Shown: positions 9,305-20,000 of the stretch, one piece after another
Numbering within the stretch: position 1 is the first letter of the stretch
Layout: each line of letters starts with the position of its first letter
Assembly: GCA_023301505.1 (NCBI GenBank)
Contig: JALZUP010000058.1
Location: 1-57,519 of the forward strand
Direction of reading: 5' to 3'
Source of the DNA: Robiginitomaculum sp.
GTDB taxonomy: Bacteria; Pseudomonadota; Alphaproteobacteria; Caulobacterales; Maricaulaceae
Length of the DNA: 57,519 bases
Translations under genes and position numbers: made by a program
Notes under the pieces: generated by a model
Database searches by the model: none
The model's input: only the letters and a program-made list of their open reading frames with translations
What the model was told of the DNA's origin: nothing

Positions 9305-9967
9305 ATGATAGATGATACGCGCATAAACGTGCCTCCAAAGGTGAAAATCTGCGGCCTCACACGGCCAGAAGATGTCGCCTGCGCGGCAGATTTAGGGGCC
9401 AGTTTTTTAGGCTTCATCTTGGCCAAAAATTCCGCGCGCTATGTCAGCCCCGCCGCTGCAGGAGCCTTATCAAAACCTTATAAAAACCGCCTGCCCAGCG
9501 TCGCGGTCACTGTCAACGCTAGTGATGATTTACTGCGCAGCATTATGACAGATATGGCTCCAGACTATATTCAATGTCACGGGGATGAACCGCCGCGCGA
9601 GCTAGCGCGCATTGCCAAAACATATGACGTAAAAACCATCAAAGCCGTCCCTATTAGCTCAGATGAAGATATGAAACATAGCGAGATCTATAGCGGGGTG
9701 TGTGAGTTTATTTTATATGATGCCAAGCCTCCAAAAAATGAAACCATACGCGGCGGACATGGCCTCTCATTTGACTGGGATATCTTAACCCGCGCGCCCT
9801 TGCCAAAGCTATGGGCACTGGCAGGCGGGCTGACCCCCGATAATGCGCGCGAGGCGATAGAGCGCACAAATGCGCCTATTTTAGACTTAAGCTCTGGCCT
9901 TGAGAGCGCAGCAGGGATAAAAGACGCCGAAAAGATAGCCCGCTTCATGCGCGCCATCTCGGCATAA
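9305..9967 (+). CDS. trpF: Phosphoribosylanthranilate isomerase
   Basis: TrpF performs the Amadori rearrangement of phosphoribosylanthranilate in tryptophan synthesis. The 220-residue barrel begins with [12 protein letters not shown], whose cysteine is the general base, and carries FILYDAKPP with the general-acid aspartate. [12 protein letters not shown] and LDLSSGLES form the phosphate-binding end. Length is normal. AAGGGC precedes ATG 9305. trpB starts 28 bases later, so the two are likely co-transcribed. Confidence 0.96.
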   Translation: MIDDTRINVPPKVKICGLTRPEDVACAADLGASFLGFILAKNSARYVSPAAAGALSKPYKNRLPSVAVTVNASDDLLRSIMTDMAPDYIQCHGDEPPRELARIAKTYDVKTIKAVPISSDEDMKHSEIYSGVCEFILYDAKPPKNETIRGGHGLSFDWDILTRAPLPKLWALAGGLTPDNAREAIERTNAPILDLSSGLESAAGIKDAEKIARFMRAISA

Positions 9968-9995
9968 TTTCAAAAGGCTGCACAAGGACGCTGTA

Positions 9996-11255
9996 ATGGG
10001 TAAGCAAGATAATATTTCATTGCCAGATGAAAATGGCCGCTTTGGCAGCTTTGGCGGACGCTATGTTGCCGAAACCCTTATGCCGCCTATCTTAGAGCTA
10101 GAAAAAGCTTATGAGGAGGCTAAAGCTGATCCTAGCTTTCAAGAAGAGCTAGATTATTACCTGAACTATTATGTGGGCCGACCCTCCCCGCTCTATTATG
10201 CCGAGCGCCTGACGGAAGAAACTGCCAAAAAACATGGCCAGAGCGCGAAGATTTATTTCAAGCGCGACGAGCTTAACCACACAGGCGCGCATAAGATCAA
10301 TAATTGCATGGGCCAGCTTTTGCTCGCCAAGCGTATGGGCAAGAAACGCATCATTGCCGAGACAGGCGCAGGCCAGCACGGAGTTGCCACCGCTACAGTT
10401 GCCGCGCGCCTTGGCATGGACTGTATTGTCTATATGGGCGCAACGGATATTGTTCGCCAAAAACCTAATGTCTTTCGCATGCGTCTTTTGGGCGCCGAAG
10501 TGCGCGCCGTGCATAGCGGCACAGCCACGCTTAAAGACGCGATGAATGATGCTCTGCGTGATTGGGTGACCAATGTGGGCGATACATTTTATTGCATTGG
10601 CACGGTGGCAGGCCCGCATCCCTACCCCGCTATGGTGCGTGATTTTCAAGCCATTATTGGCCGCGAAGCCAAAGCTCAAATCCTCAAAGCTGAAAACCGC
10701 CTCCCTGATGCGGTAGTCGCCTGTATTGGCGGGGGCTCCAATGCAATGGGCTTGTTCCATGAATTTGTGCCAGACACATCTGTGCGCCTTATCGGCGTCG
10801 AAGCGGCGGGGCGCGGCGTTGATACGGGCTTGCACGCAGCGAGCCTAACAGGCGGCACGCCGGGCGTGCTCCATGGTAACCGTACTTATTTGCTCCAAGA
10901 TGAACATGGCCAAATTAAAGACGCCCATTCTATCTCGGCGGGGCTGGACTATCCCGGCATTGGGCCAGAGCATTCATACCTGCACGATATTGGCCGCGCG
11001 GAATATGTGAGCGCGACAGATGACGAAGCGCTGCACTGGTTCCAAGAATGCGCGCGCCTTGAAGGCATTCTCCCCGCGCTAGAACCTTCCCACGCGCTCC
11101 CGCGCACAGTTGACCTCGCCAAAGAGCTTGGCAAAGACGGCTTGATTATTATGAACATGTGCGGGCGCGGAGATAAAGACGTGTTTACGATAGCTGACGC
11201 GCTGGGCGAGCATATTAGCGAGGGGACAGACGCCGAGAACACGAAGGCGTATTAG
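9996..11255 (+). CDS. trpB: Tryptophan synthase beta subunit
   Basis: TrpB condenses indole with serine using pyridoxal phosphate and forms an alpha2-beta2 complex with TrpA. The 419 residues start with [20 protein letters not shown]. The cofactor lysine is in [21 protein letters not shown] follows, and GGGSNAMG binds the cofactor phosphate. AAGGA precedes ATG 9996. Its partner trpA is not adjacent: an unrelated secreted-protein gene intervenes, so balanced TrpA/TrpB production cannot depend on direct translational coupling here. Confidence 0.98.
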   Translation: MGKQDNISLPDENGRFGSFGGRYVAETLMPPILELEKAYEEAKADPSFQEELDYYLNYYVGRPSPLYYAERLTEETAKKHGQSAKIYFKRDELNHTGAHKINNCMGQLLLAKRMGKKRIIAETGAGQHGVATATVAARLGMDCIVYMGATDIVRQKPNVFRMRLLGAEVRAVHSGTATLKDAMNDALRDWVTNVGDTFYCIGTVAGPHPYPAMVRDFQAIIGREAKAQILKAENRLPDAVVACIGGGSNAMGLFHEFVPDTSVRLIGVEAAGRGVDTGLHAASLTGGTPGVLHGNRTYLLQDEHGQIKDAHSISAGLDYPGIGPEHSYLHDIGRAEYVSATDDEALHWFQECARLEGILPALEPSHALPRTVDLAKELGKDGLIIMNMCGRGDKDVFTIADALGEHISEGTDAENTKAY

Positions 11256-11347
11256 ATCCCCCTGCACCACAGAAGCTTCTGATTAGATGAACTCAAAGGG
11301 CGGTAAATTTCAGTTTACATTCAGCCTGAACGTGTAATTATGACAAT

Positions 11348-12274
11348 ATGAAACTGACCACCATAGCAGCTTTTATATTTTTCAGCCTCTCTGCGATTGC
11401 GCAGGCTCAATATTTACCAGGACCTGGAAACCAACTCGGAAAAACCTTTTTCAAGTTGAATAGTTTAGATGACATTAGCGAGCAGAAAGACGGCTTTATA
11501 ACGCCCATAAGCTGTGGTGCCCGCTACGGAACACATGAGAGTGGTTTACGCTATACAACGCGTAATCAATGTTTTCGGTGGGATGCTGAAAACCGAGAAC
11601 AATCTGCGGCCCTTTGCTTTATTACGGAGGGTACGCTGCCTCGCTTTTCCAACGATGTCCCTTACTCAAAACAAAAGAGAACTTGGTTAAGTGGCCATAG
11701 ACATAAGTCAGAACAAAATACGGGTATTTTAATAAGTTCGGATTTGAAAATAGAACCAAACAGCTGGTTGATAGGAGCAACTATTCAAGTCATTGATTGC
11801 GACCCCCCCGCTCATAACTTTCAGACCCGCGTAGATTTTTTTGAATTCCAAAACCCCTCAGCGGGCCTCGTGGATGAGCGTATAAATTGCTTACTTGCTG
11901 AATATTCAGCAGGTAGCTCAGTTTATTCATATATCAAATTTGATAGAAGACGTTTCTACTGTGTGCAGGCCGCTACGCTTACTGAAGCCCAAAGCATATA
12001 TGATGACTATAACTATCAGCTAAAAAACGCCCATGCACAGCTACATAACAAACATGCTAACTTTCAGCAGACTGATGCCCCTGCAAAACCATTATACCAT
12101 AATCTTTACTTTAGGCCTGAACAGTTCACAGGATTAAATTTTGCTCAGATACGCGGTTTAGTGATGTCCCCTGAAGAGGTCGAAGAGTTTTATAAAAAAA
12201 CAGGGTCTGAGCCCGAGATAGACGCAGGTCATGCTGTTTTCATTTTAGCAATTAATGAAAAATTTTCTGAATAA
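11348..12274 (+). CDS. Unrecognised secreted protein, six cysteines, inserted in the trp genes
   Basis: I do not recognise a family. The 308 residues open with a clear signal peptide (MKLTTIAAFIFFSLSAIAQAQ, cut near residue 20-21). The mature part has exactly six cysteines (56, 75, 90, 151, 181, 205), which could form three disulfides in the periplasm. It is rich in aromatic and Asn/Gln residues and has no further membrane segment. It sits between trpB and trpA with about 90 untranslated bases on each side. Base use is more AT-rich than its neighbours and the GCGCGC words common around it are absent, suggesting acquisition. No clear ribosome-binding site is seen; a three-codon frame ATGACAATATGA overlaps its ATG. 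Confidence 0.75.
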   Translation: MKLTTIAAFIFFSLSAIAQAQYLPGPGNQLGKTFFKLNSLDDISEQKDGFITPISCGARYGTHESGLRYTTRNQCFRWDAENREQSAALCFITEGTLPRFSNDVPYSKQKRTWLSGHRHKSEQNTGILISSDLKIEPNSWLIGATIQVIDCDPPAHNFQTRVDFFEFQNPSAGLVDERINCLLAEYSAGSSVYSYIKFDRRRFYCVQAATLTEAQSIYDDYNYQLKNAHAQLHNKHANFQQTDAPAKPLYHNLYFRPEQFTGLNFAQIRGLVMSPEEVEEFYKKTGSEPEIDAGHAVFILAINEKFSE

Positions 12275-12364
12275 TTTGGCGCTCTATATTGTGAAAGCTG
12301 ATGATGAAAAATCGTAATAATCAGGCTTTGATTTTCGCGGCAAACCCCTTACATAGGCTATCCT

Positions 12365-13162
12365 ATGACCCAACGTATCGACCAAACTTTCGCTAATCGC
12401 CGTGCCAAAGGCCAAGCTGTTTTTGTGGCTTATATTATGGGCGGAGACCCTGACCGCGAGGCCTCGCAAAAAGTCCTCAATGCGCTGCCTGAAAACGGCG
12501 TGGACATTATCGAGCTGGGCATGCCCTTTACCGACCCCGCTGCCGATGGCCCGACCATTGAAGAGGCGGGGCTGCGCAGCCTTGCGGCAGGGACAACCCT
12601 AACCACGGTTTTAGAAATGGCGAGCGAGTTTCGCAAGACTAATGACACAACGCCGCTCATCATTATGGGCTATTGCAACCCTGTCCATCATATGGGCTAT
12701 GCAGCTTTCGCAAAGCGCGCCAAAGCGGCGGGTGTGGACGGCGCGATTATTGTTGATCTGCCGCCCGAAGAAGATAGCGAGCTACGGGAAGCTTTTACTG
12801 AGCATGACCTCGCCCTTATCCGCCTCGCAACGCCGACTACGGATGATGCGCGCCTGCCGCGCGTGGTGGCAGGCACAAAGGGCTTTGTTTATTACGTGTC
12901 CATGACGGGCATTACAGGGGCCAGCTTTGCTCAAGCGGGCTCTGTAACCGAGCAAGTCGCCAAAGTGCGCAAGGCGTCAGGCCTGCCCGTTGTGGTTGGT
13001 TTTGGCGTTAAAACGCCAGAGCGCGCGCGCGAAGTTGCCAAAGATGCTGACGGGGTTGTTGTTGGCAGTGCCATTGTTAAAATCTTGCATGAGCAAGGCG
13101 AGCAAGCCGCGCTTGATCTGGTCAAAAAATTAGCGGATGCCGCGCATAAAGCGCGCGGCTAA
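12365..13162 (+). CDS. trpA: Tryptophan synthase alpha subunit
   Basis: TrpA cleaves indole-3-glycerol phosphate and passes indole through a tunnel to TrpB. The 265-residue barrel has IIELGMPFTDPAADGPTIEE, carrying the catalytic glutamate and aspartate. GFVYYVSMTGITGA and VVGFGVKTPERA form the phosphate-binding loops, and GVVVGSAIVK follows. Length is normal. It is separated from trpB by the 308-residue secreted-protein gene, so it may have its own promoter in 12275-12364. Confidence 0.97.
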   Translation: MTQRIDQTFANRRAKGQAVFVAYIMGGDPDREASQKVLNALPENGVDIIELGMPFTDPAADGPTIEEAGLRSLAAGTTLTTVLEMASEFRKTNDTTPLIIMGYCNPVHHMGYAAFAKRAKAAGVDGAIIVDLPPEEDSELREAFTEHDLALIRLATPTTDDARLPRVVAGTKGFVYYVSMTGITGASFAQAGSVTEQVAKVRKASGLPVVVGFGVKTPERAREVAKDADGVVVGSAIVKILHEQGEQAALDLVKKLADAAHKARG

Positions 13163-13210
13163 GGCCGCGCATAAAACATATGGGGCTAAGCACCGCGCAT
13201 AAAGCACGCG

Positions 13211-13954
13211 CTAAGCGTCATCGCCGCGCGCGCTATCAAGCGCCTCAATTTTACTGCGCGCCTCAGCTAATATAGCAATAATGGCGCTCGCCTTAGCCTC
13301 ATCTGTCTCAACTGCAGCCTCACTTGCTGTGTCTGGCGCGCGGCCAAGCGCGGCCCGCGCCGCTCTTTTTACGGCGCGCATAGCCCCGCGCACATCCCTT
13401 TGCTCAGGGCTACGGCTTTGCGCGCTAAGCTGGCTTAGTCTTTGATCGATTTTACTCAAACGCTCTGCGCTGCTGGCAAGTTTTTCTTCGCCTGCCTGCG
13501 TAATCATCAGCGTGCGCTTACTGCTCGCGCTTTTACTAACGTCTTCGGCCACGCCTTGACTTGTTTTTGCGCCCATCTCCACCAGACCTAAATCTTGTAA
13601 TGTTTCAAGCGCAGGATAGAGCACGCCCGGGCTGGGCGCATAAGCCTCATCCGTGCGCGCTTTAATTTGGCCAATCAGGCCATAACCATGGCTAGGCGTA
13701 TCAGCAATGAGGCTCAGCAAAAGGAGCGGCAAATCGCCATGATGAAGTGGCCGTTTTCCGCGCCTCTTTCTGACTCCTTTTCTGGCCTGTCCTTTGGCGC
13801 CTTTTCTGCCATGTTTAGCGCCGCGCCTTTCATTACATTTGCTGAGGCCTCTTCCATGACCACGCCCCGCAGCGCGCTCCTCGAAAGCTCCTTCTTTGAA
13901 AGCTCCTTCTTTGGACGCTCGCTCATTTTCTGGGTTGATATCTGTATTCATCAT
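13211..13954 (-). CDS. PadR-family transcriptional regulator with basic N-terminal extension
   Basis: PadR proteins are dimeric winged-helix repressors. The DNA-binding domain spans about residues 75-150: DLPLLLLSLIADTPSHGYGL, then SPGVLYPALETLQDLGLVE. The C-terminal half is helical and charged. The first 70 residues are a low-complexity Lys/Arg/Gly tract, much longer than in typical members, and include a duplicated KEGAF unit from a 15-bp tandem repeat (13883-13912). Palindromes at 13982-14016, just upstream of its start, are a likely autoregulatory operator. It stands alone between trpA and accD. The ligand is unknown. Confidence 0.85.
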   Translation of the reverse strand: MMNTDINPENERASKEGAFKEGAFEERAAGRGHGRGLSKCNERRGAKHGRKGAKGQARKGVRKRRGKRPLHHGDLPLLLLSLIADTPSHGYGLIGQIKARTDEAYAPSPGVLYPALETLQDLGLVEMGAKTSQGVAEDVSKSASSKRTLMITQAGEEKLASSAERLSKIDQRLSQLSAQSRSPEQRDVRGAMRAVKRAARAALGRAPDTASEAAVETDEAKASAIIAILAEARSKIEALDSARGDDA

Positions 13955-13981
13955 TATCCTAATTTATTTATGTTGTTTCGT

Positions 13982-14016
13982 TATATCTAAATTATAAATA
14001 GTTTAGATATATCTAA
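13982..14016. promoter_or_regulatory. Putative PadR operator with nested palindromes
   Basis: TATATCTAAA (13982-13991) and TTTAGATATA (14002-14011) are perfect inverted arms around ten bases. The right arm overlaps a second perfect palindrome, TTAGATATATCTAA (14003-14016). The site begins 28 bases upstream of the PadR start, where a repressor would block its promoter. PadR proteins commonly bind AT-rich inverted repeats; binding here is inferred. Confidence 0.55.
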
Positions 14017-14200
14017 TTACAAGGGCGTATCAATAAATCACCTGCATAAATTTTAAGAGACGATCTAATATATCAAAGAATCTATCAGGCTGCTCTCTAT
14101 TCGAGAGCATCCATACCGCCATGCGAAAATTAGGCTTTAATATGAGATTTTACATATATGATCTTTCTATAGCCCGCTAAACAGGCTAAACCCCGCGCCT

Positions 14201-15211
14201 ATGAATTGGTTATCAAAATTAACGCCGCCAGGCGTCAAAAAGATTTTAAGCCGTGTGAAACGCGACACGCCGAATAATCTATGGGTGAAATGTCCTGTTT
14301 CGGGCGAAATGGTCTTTCATGCTGATCTTATCGCAAATTTGCATGTCACGCCTGCGGGCCATCATATGCGCATTGGGCCTAAAGAGCGCTTTGCCTATAC
14401 ATTCGATAATGGCACATTCGACCCTGTCGCCACGCCCAAAGTCGCGCAAGACCCGCTCAAATTTAAAGACGACAAAAAATATACAGACCGCCTTAAAGCG
14501 GCGCGCGCTAAGACAGGCGATGAAGATGTCATGTCTATCGGCGTCGGCGCTATTGAAGGCATACAAACTGTTGTGCTTGTCCAAAATTTTGGGTTTATGG
14601 GCGGCTCATTAGGTATGGCGGCGGGCGAAGGCTTTATTACGGCGTGTAATGAGGCGCGCCGGCGCGAGCTACCGCTTGTGATCTTTACCGCGGCGGGCGG
14701 AGCGCGTATGCAAGAAGGCGCGCTCAGCCTTATGCAAATGCCGCGCACTACAATTGCTGTGCAGCAATTACGCGAAGCAGGCCTGCCCTATATTGTTGTT
14801 CTAACCGATCCTACAACAGGCGGCGTCACCGCCAGCTATGCTATGCTGGGCGATGTCCATTTAGCCGAGCCAAATGCGCTTATCTGTTTTGCAGGCCCGC
14901 GCGTGATTGAGCAAACTATTCGCGAAAAACTACCTGATGGTTTTCAGCGCAGTGAGTTTTTACAAGCCAAAGGCATGATTGACCAAGTCGTAAAGCGAAG
15001 CGATATGCGCGCGCAGCTCTCATCTATTTTATCTGTACTGACGGGGCAAACCCGCAGCCCGCTCACTGATTTGCGCCTGCCCGCGCCCATTGATAGCTCA
15101 GATGATAACGCCTCAGATAATAATGGCTCAGACGATAACGCCTCAGATGATAATGACACATTTTCAGGCGATAAGGCGTCCCAAGATTCTCAAGACTCTG
15201 ATGCGGATTAA
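14201..15211 (+). CDS. accD: Acetyl-CoA carboxylase carboxyltransferase subunit beta
   Basis: AccD with AccA transfers the carboxyl group from biotin to acetyl-CoA, committing carbon to fatty acid synthesis. The 336 residues include [49 protein letters not shown] and [16 protein letters not shown], all standard. The N-terminal zinc ribbon is degraded: of the four cysteines of the E. coli protein (27, 30, 46, 49) only the first is kept, in [10 protein letters not shown]. The C-terminus is an acidic Ser/Asp/Asn tail made by four 15-bp repeats (15098-15157). folC follows six bases after the stop. Confidence 0.96.
   Translation: MNWLSKLTPPGVKKILSRVKRDTPNNLWVKCPVSGEMVFHADLIANLHVTPAGHHMRIGPKERFAYTFDNGTFDPVATPKVAQDPLKFKDDKKYTDRLKAARAKTGDEDVMSIGVGAIEGIQTVVLVQNFGFMGGSLGMAAGEGFITACNEARRRELPLVIFTAAGGARMQEGALSLMQMPRTTIAVQQLREAGLPYIVVLTDPTTGGVTASYAMLGDVHLAEPNALICFAGPRVIEQTIREKLPDGFQRSEFLQAKGMIDQVVKRSDMRAQLSSILSVLTGQTRSPLTDLRLPAPIDSSDDNASDNNGSDDNASDDNDTFSGDKASQDSQDSDAD
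15098..15157. repeat. Four 15-bp tandem repeats encoding the acidic AccD tail
   Basis: Units TCAGATGATAACGCC, TCAGATAATAATGGC, TCAGACGATAACGCC and TCAGATGATAATGAC follow one another without gaps. Being multiples of three, they lengthen the AccD C-terminus in frame with SDDNA-like pentapeptides. Confidence 0.9.
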
Positions 15212-15217
15212 TAGGCC

Positions 15218-16573
15218 ATGAGCGCCCCGCAAAATAATGACCGCATCACCGCCGCACTTGACCGCTTAAGGCGGCTGCATCCGCGCAAAATTGACCTTGA
15301 TTTAGGCCGCATAGAGCGCGTGTTAAAATTACTCGGCCATCCCGAACAAAAACTGCCGCCCACCATCCATGTTGCTGGCACCAATGGAAAAGGCTCGACC
15401 ATCGCTTTTTTGCGCGCTATAGCACAGGCCCAAGGCCTTAAAACTCATATCTATACATCCCCCCATCTTGTCCATTTTAACGAGCGCATTGTGCTCGCTG
15501 GACAGATGATTGATGATGACAGCCTTGCCGATGTTTTAGGCCGCGTCTCACGCGCCAATGGAGATCACCCGCTAACCTTTTTTGAAGCCACCACAGCGGC
15601 CGCCTTTCTTGCCTTTAGCGAAACACCTGCCGATCTTTTACTGCTAGAGGTCGGGCTGGGCGGACGCGTGGACGCGACCAATGTGATCACGCCCGCCCTC
15701 TCGCTCATTAGCCCTATTGATTATGATCATGCCGAATTTTTAGGCCGCGATCTGGCGACCATTGCCCGCGAAAAAGCAGGTATTATGAAGCGGCATATGC
15801 CCGTCATTATTGGCCGGCAGTCTGAACTGGTTAAGGCTGTGCTGGACGGCGAAGCGCGCAAACATGGCGCGCCCGCCTCTTTTTGGGGGGAGCATTACCG
15901 CGCCTATATGCAACATGGCCGCATGGTTTTCGAAGATGATGATAGCTTTATGGACCTGCCCGCGCCAAACCTCATTGGCCCTCACCAAGTCCAAAATGCA
16001 GCTCTGGCCATCGCTGCCGCCAAGCGTTTGCAAATAGCAGATAAAGCTATTGCGGCAGGGCTGAGCGCTGCGCACTGGCCTGCCCGCTTGCAGCCGCTCA
16101 CCCATGGCCCGCTTTATGATATGACGCAAAAGGCGGGCGCAGAATTATGGCTGGACGGCGGACATAATCCGCACGCCGCCAATGTTGTCGCCGCCGCCAT
16201 GGCGGATTTGGAGGCCAAAGATTCGCGCCCCCTTATCCTCATTATGGGCATATTGGCCAATAAGGATGCGGGCGGTTATTTGGATGAGTTTGAAGGGCTG
16301 GCCGCGCAGATTATTGCCTTAGATATAGACGGCCATAGCGCGCTGGCCCCTGAAACGCTCTGCGAGATTGCGGCCATGCGCTCGATTAGCGGCCAAATTG
16401 CAAACAGCGTAAGTGAGGCTGTGCAGCGCGCACTTAATATGAGTGCAGGGCTGGCTACGCATAATCATGACGATGAGGCGCCCGCCGCTCCGCGTATTCT
16501 CATTTGCGGATCGCTCTATTTGGCGGGGCAAGTCTTGGCCCTAAAAGACGACAAAGAGCAAGACGACAAATAA
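15218..16573 (+). CDS. folC: Bifunctional folylpolyglutamate synthase / dihydrofolate synthase
   Basis: FolC adds glutamate to dihydropteroate and lengthens the polyglutamate tail of folates. The 451 residues show IHVAGTNGKGSTIAFL (P-loop), TSPHLVHFNERI (folate-binding segment), FEATTAAAF and LEVGLGGRVDATN. The C-terminal ligase domain has LDGGHNPHA and ILIMGILANKDA. Its start is six bases after accD, and accD-folC is a conserved pair in proteobacteria, so they are probably one transcript. Confidence 0.96.
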   Translation: MSAPQNNDRITAALDRLRRLHPRKIDLDLGRIERVLKLLGHPEQKLPPTIHVAGTNGKGSTIAFLRAIAQAQGLKTHIYTSPHLVHFNERIVLAGQMIDDDSLADVLGRVSRANGDHPLTFFEATTAAAFLAFSETPADLLLLEVGLGGRVDATNVITPALSLISPIDYDHAEFLGRDLATIAREKAGIMKRHMPVIIGRQSELVKAVLDGEARKHGAPASFWGEHYRAYMQHGRMVFEDDDSFMDLPAPNLIGPHQVQNAALAIAAAKRLQIADKAIAAGLSAAHWPARLQPLTHGPLYDMTQKAGAELWLDGGHNPHAANVVAAAMADLEAKDSRPLILIMGILANKDAGGYLDEFEGLAAQIIALDIDGHSALAPETLCEIAAMRSISGQIANSVSEAVQRALNMSAGLATHNHDDEAPAAPRILICGSLYLAGQVLALKDDKEQDDK

Positions 16574-16604
16574 AAACCGCCGCCACGGGGGATGTGGCGA
16601 CGGC
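16571..16604 (-). terminator. Terminator after trxA (minus strand)
   Basis: On the minus strand GCCGTCGCCAC pairs with GTGGCGGCGGT (two wobble pairs) around a seven-base loop, followed by TTTTT. It ends the leftward trxA transcript and overlaps the folC stop region. Confidence 0.8.
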
Positions 16605-16658
16605 CAATCTTAGATGCATAAAGCGCCCCTAAGGTTGTTTCGTTAAGCTGGTAGCAGC

Positions 16659-16979
16659 TTAGCTGTTCTCTTTGATCCATTCCTCAAGCTTTGACTTAGT
16701 CATAGCGCCAACTTTTGTCGCAATAACTTCGCCATCTTTAAATAGCATAAGCGTGGGAATACCGCGCACATGAAATTTGGCAGGGGTCTCAGGGTTATCA
16801 GAAATATCAATTTTCGCAACTGTCATAGACTCACCCAGATCATTGGACAAAGCCTCAAGGTCAGGGCCCATTTGCTTACAAGGGCCACACCATTCTGCCC
16901 AAAAATCAACTAAGACAGGTTTGCTTGCGCCAATTACATCGGATTCAAAACTATTATCTGTTACTTTAACTGTGGCCAT
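16659..16979 (-). CDS. trxA: Thioredoxin
   Basis: Thioredoxin is the small cytosolic disulfide reductase that serves ribonucleotide reductase and many oxidised proteins. The 106 residues contain the active site FWAEWCGPCKQM and the cis-proline loop RGIPTLMLFKDG. Start choice: AAGGAG lies six to seven bases before ATG 16979, and the upstream ATG at 16994 overlaps that ribosome-binding site. It sits just downstream of addA on the same strand with only 24 bases between, and has its own terminator. Confidence 0.97.
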   Translation of the reverse strand: MATVKVTDNSFESDVIGASKPVLVDFWAEWCGPCKQMGPDLEALSNDLGESMTVAKIDISDNPETPAKFHVRGIPTLMLFKDGEVIATKVGAMTKSKLEEWIKENS

Positions 16980-17003
16980 ATCGGGCTCCTTCATATGTGC
17001 CTA

Positions 17004-20000
17004 TTAGTTAGGAACTGTTGCTTGGCGCGTCAAGATGGCCGCAAGGTCAAATGTTCCAAGTTTTTGCGCGCTCAGCTCCATTAAAAATGGCACATCCGTC
17101 CATAAAAGCGCGCATCGCACGCGTTTTTTAGGATAGATATTTTGCGCCAAAATACGATAAGCCGCCATTTGAGCTATATAAATATCTGGCACATCCTCTT
17201 CTCGGCTGGGCGGAGGACGGTTGGATTTATAATCCACAATCCAAACTTGTTTTTGCGTAACGGCTAGCCTGTCAATTTGTCCATTCATATAAATGCCTGA
17301 TGGCAGCTCTGGCGCGCTCCCCGCCAAAGAGACTTCCCCTCGGCTGCCAGGGGCAAATATTTGTACAAAATCAGGATGGGTTAACACGCCAAAGACTTCA
17401 TCTTGAATTTGCGCGCGCTCTTGCGCCGATAAATGAGGCTGAGCCGATAAATAGCTCTGCGCGGCGGCGGCGCGTTTATCTTCAGCTAGCTCTGGCAAAA
17501 TTTCGAGTAATTTATGGATAATATTTCCGCGCAAGAAAGGATTATGCACAGCCGCGCGCGCTTCTCCTTCCTCTTCTTCTCCTTCTGCGGCCCTCATTTG
17601 GCGCAGCCCATATAATGGCGAGCGCACAGGCGGGGACGCTGATTTTTGCCCCAGTAAAAGATGTGACGGCGTCACGCGGCGCAAATTAGGCCCTTCTAGC
17701 GGGCAAGGCTCAAAGGCCCAATCTGGTAGCTGCGCGCCCTCGGCAGGCGCGGCCCAATTTGGCGCTGCCAGAACTGGCGCGCCGAAAACAAGCTGCGTGC
17801 CAAAGACGTGCTCTTGCTCGCTCATCATCTGCTTATGCTCATTTGCCGCCTCATCTTTTAAAAAATTAAAGCCGCGCTGCACCCAATCATACCAACTGCC
17901 CGGCGCGAGTTTTTGGCTTCCGCTCTCAAACCCGCAAATGATAAGGCGGCTTTGCGCGCGCGTGAGCGCCACATATAAAAGCCGCAAGCTTTCTTGCTCT
18001 TTGGCCCGCTCAGCCAGCTCCGTCATAAACCCTAAAGCAGGCGGCGCCTGATCCTTTTTCTGGCCTATGACAAATCCTGAAAAGCCTGAAGGATCTGAAC
18101 GGCCTGAAGGATCTGCAACATCTGCTAGCTCAGCGCCCTGCGGCTCACCAATATCTGGCACGGCCCGCATATCAATGCCGCGTATTTTAACCCCGTCCGC
18201 CTGTGTCGTATCTGGCAAAATAATGATCGGCGCTTCAAGACCTTTAGAGCCATGAACGGTCATCACCCGCACCTCATTTTGGCCCGCCTCCATTTCGCGT
18301 TTCATGACCCCGCCCTCTTCATTGACTTCAAACAAGAAGCGCTCAAGACTAGGCGGGCCAGCACGCTGATGGGCCAAGGCGCGCGACAAAAAGCCATCAA
18401 TCGGATCCGCCGCCTCAATCCCAAGCCTGCTATAAAAACGCTGTAATATGCTTTGCGCGGGCCGATTAATATTGGCAGGCATTTGATAAGATAAAATACG
18501 CGCATAAAGCTCATATGGCGCGAAGTCTTCAGACATTTTCAAAAGCCGCGCTAAAATAGTTCGCGCTTCTAAAAAGGCAGGCTGGCTACGCTCATGCAAG
18601 GCCTGCCATAATGTCCCTTCACGGCGCAGCGCTATGGCGAGTAAATCATCATCACTCCAGCCAAAAATAGGGCTTTTCAAAACTTCGGCCAATGACAAAT
18701 CATCGGCAGGCAAGCATAAAAACCGCCCCAAAGAGATAAGGTCTTGCACGCCAATATTATCGGTCAGTTTTAATTTATCCGCGCCTGCAACAGGCACGCC
18801 TTTGGCTTTGAGGCGGCGGATAATGGCGTTAAAAAAGCCCGTGCGTTTTTGCACAAGAATCATAATATCTTTGGGCTGAATGGCGCGCACTCCTCCCGTC
18901 TTATTTAAATCTTTATCAAAGACTGTCTCGCCGTCATCAAGCCAGCCTCTGATAGTATTAGCAATCTGGCCTGCCAAAGACTCGCGCGAGCTTTGCGCGC
19001 TCAGCCGATCAACGGGCAGCTCCCATGCACGTTCATCTTCGCCTTTTTCGGGCGCAGGGGCGAGCGGCCAAAGCTCCACACGGCCTATATCTTGGCGATA
19101 GGCACTATGGCGCGGTAAATCCCCTGCGGGCGGGCGGTCAAAAATATGCGCCTGAGCGCGGCAATCCGCAAAAATAGCATCCACAAGGTTTAGAATTTGC
19201 GGGGCAGAACGAAAAGACATTTTCATCGGTACAGCCCGCACAGAACTATCGCTTAAAATCGCCTGCTGGGTGCGCTCTAGAAAAAGCTCAGGCCGCGCCC
19301 CTTGGAAAGAATAGATAGATTGTTTTTCATCGCCCACGGCGAATTTGGTTCGCCCGCTATTTTCTATCGCGTCAAATTCTTGCGCAATCGCTTCGATAAT
19401 ATCCCATTGCTCGGGCGATGTATCTTGCGCCTCATCAAGCAAAATATGCTCAACGCCTTTATCCAATTTATAAAGCACCCATTCTTTGGCCTCAGTCTGG
19501 GTGAGCAAGATTTTAGCGCGCATAATCTGGTCATTAAAATCCACCAAGCGCAGCGCATTTTTACGGCTAATATAATCTTGAACGGCGCGGCGCGTAAAAA
19601 TAAAGACGGCTTTGGTTAGCGATAAAGCGTCGGTGTTTTTAATCTGTTCAAGCGCGGCGCATATACGGTGCACCTCGCTGCCATACCCCGTCGCATTCTC
19701 GCCATAAAGATCAAGAGCGACCTTTGTCGTCGTAACTTTGCTTAACAGCGCGCCCTTACTGGTAAGAAAAACTTGAGTGTAAAGATCAAAAGCCTCCTGA
19801 TCATCTGTTTGCTCAAGCGCGGCATAGATTTTCTGCGCCGTTTTTTGATTAGCTGGCTTGCTCTGCGCCAGCTCATGGGCGGCGCTTAAAACAGCGGCGC
19901 GCGGCGTTTGTTTCCATATGCGCTGCTTAATCTGTACGGCGCTCTCAAATAGGCCGTCCTCAGACAGAGTTATGCCCAGCCTTTGGGCAAGCGGGCCAAG

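Noticed and set aside
11270-11281. CAGAAGCTTCTG palindrome after trpB as a terminator
   Set aside because: The palindrome has no loop and no T-run follows; it could be a site for a dimeric protein but evidence is too thin.
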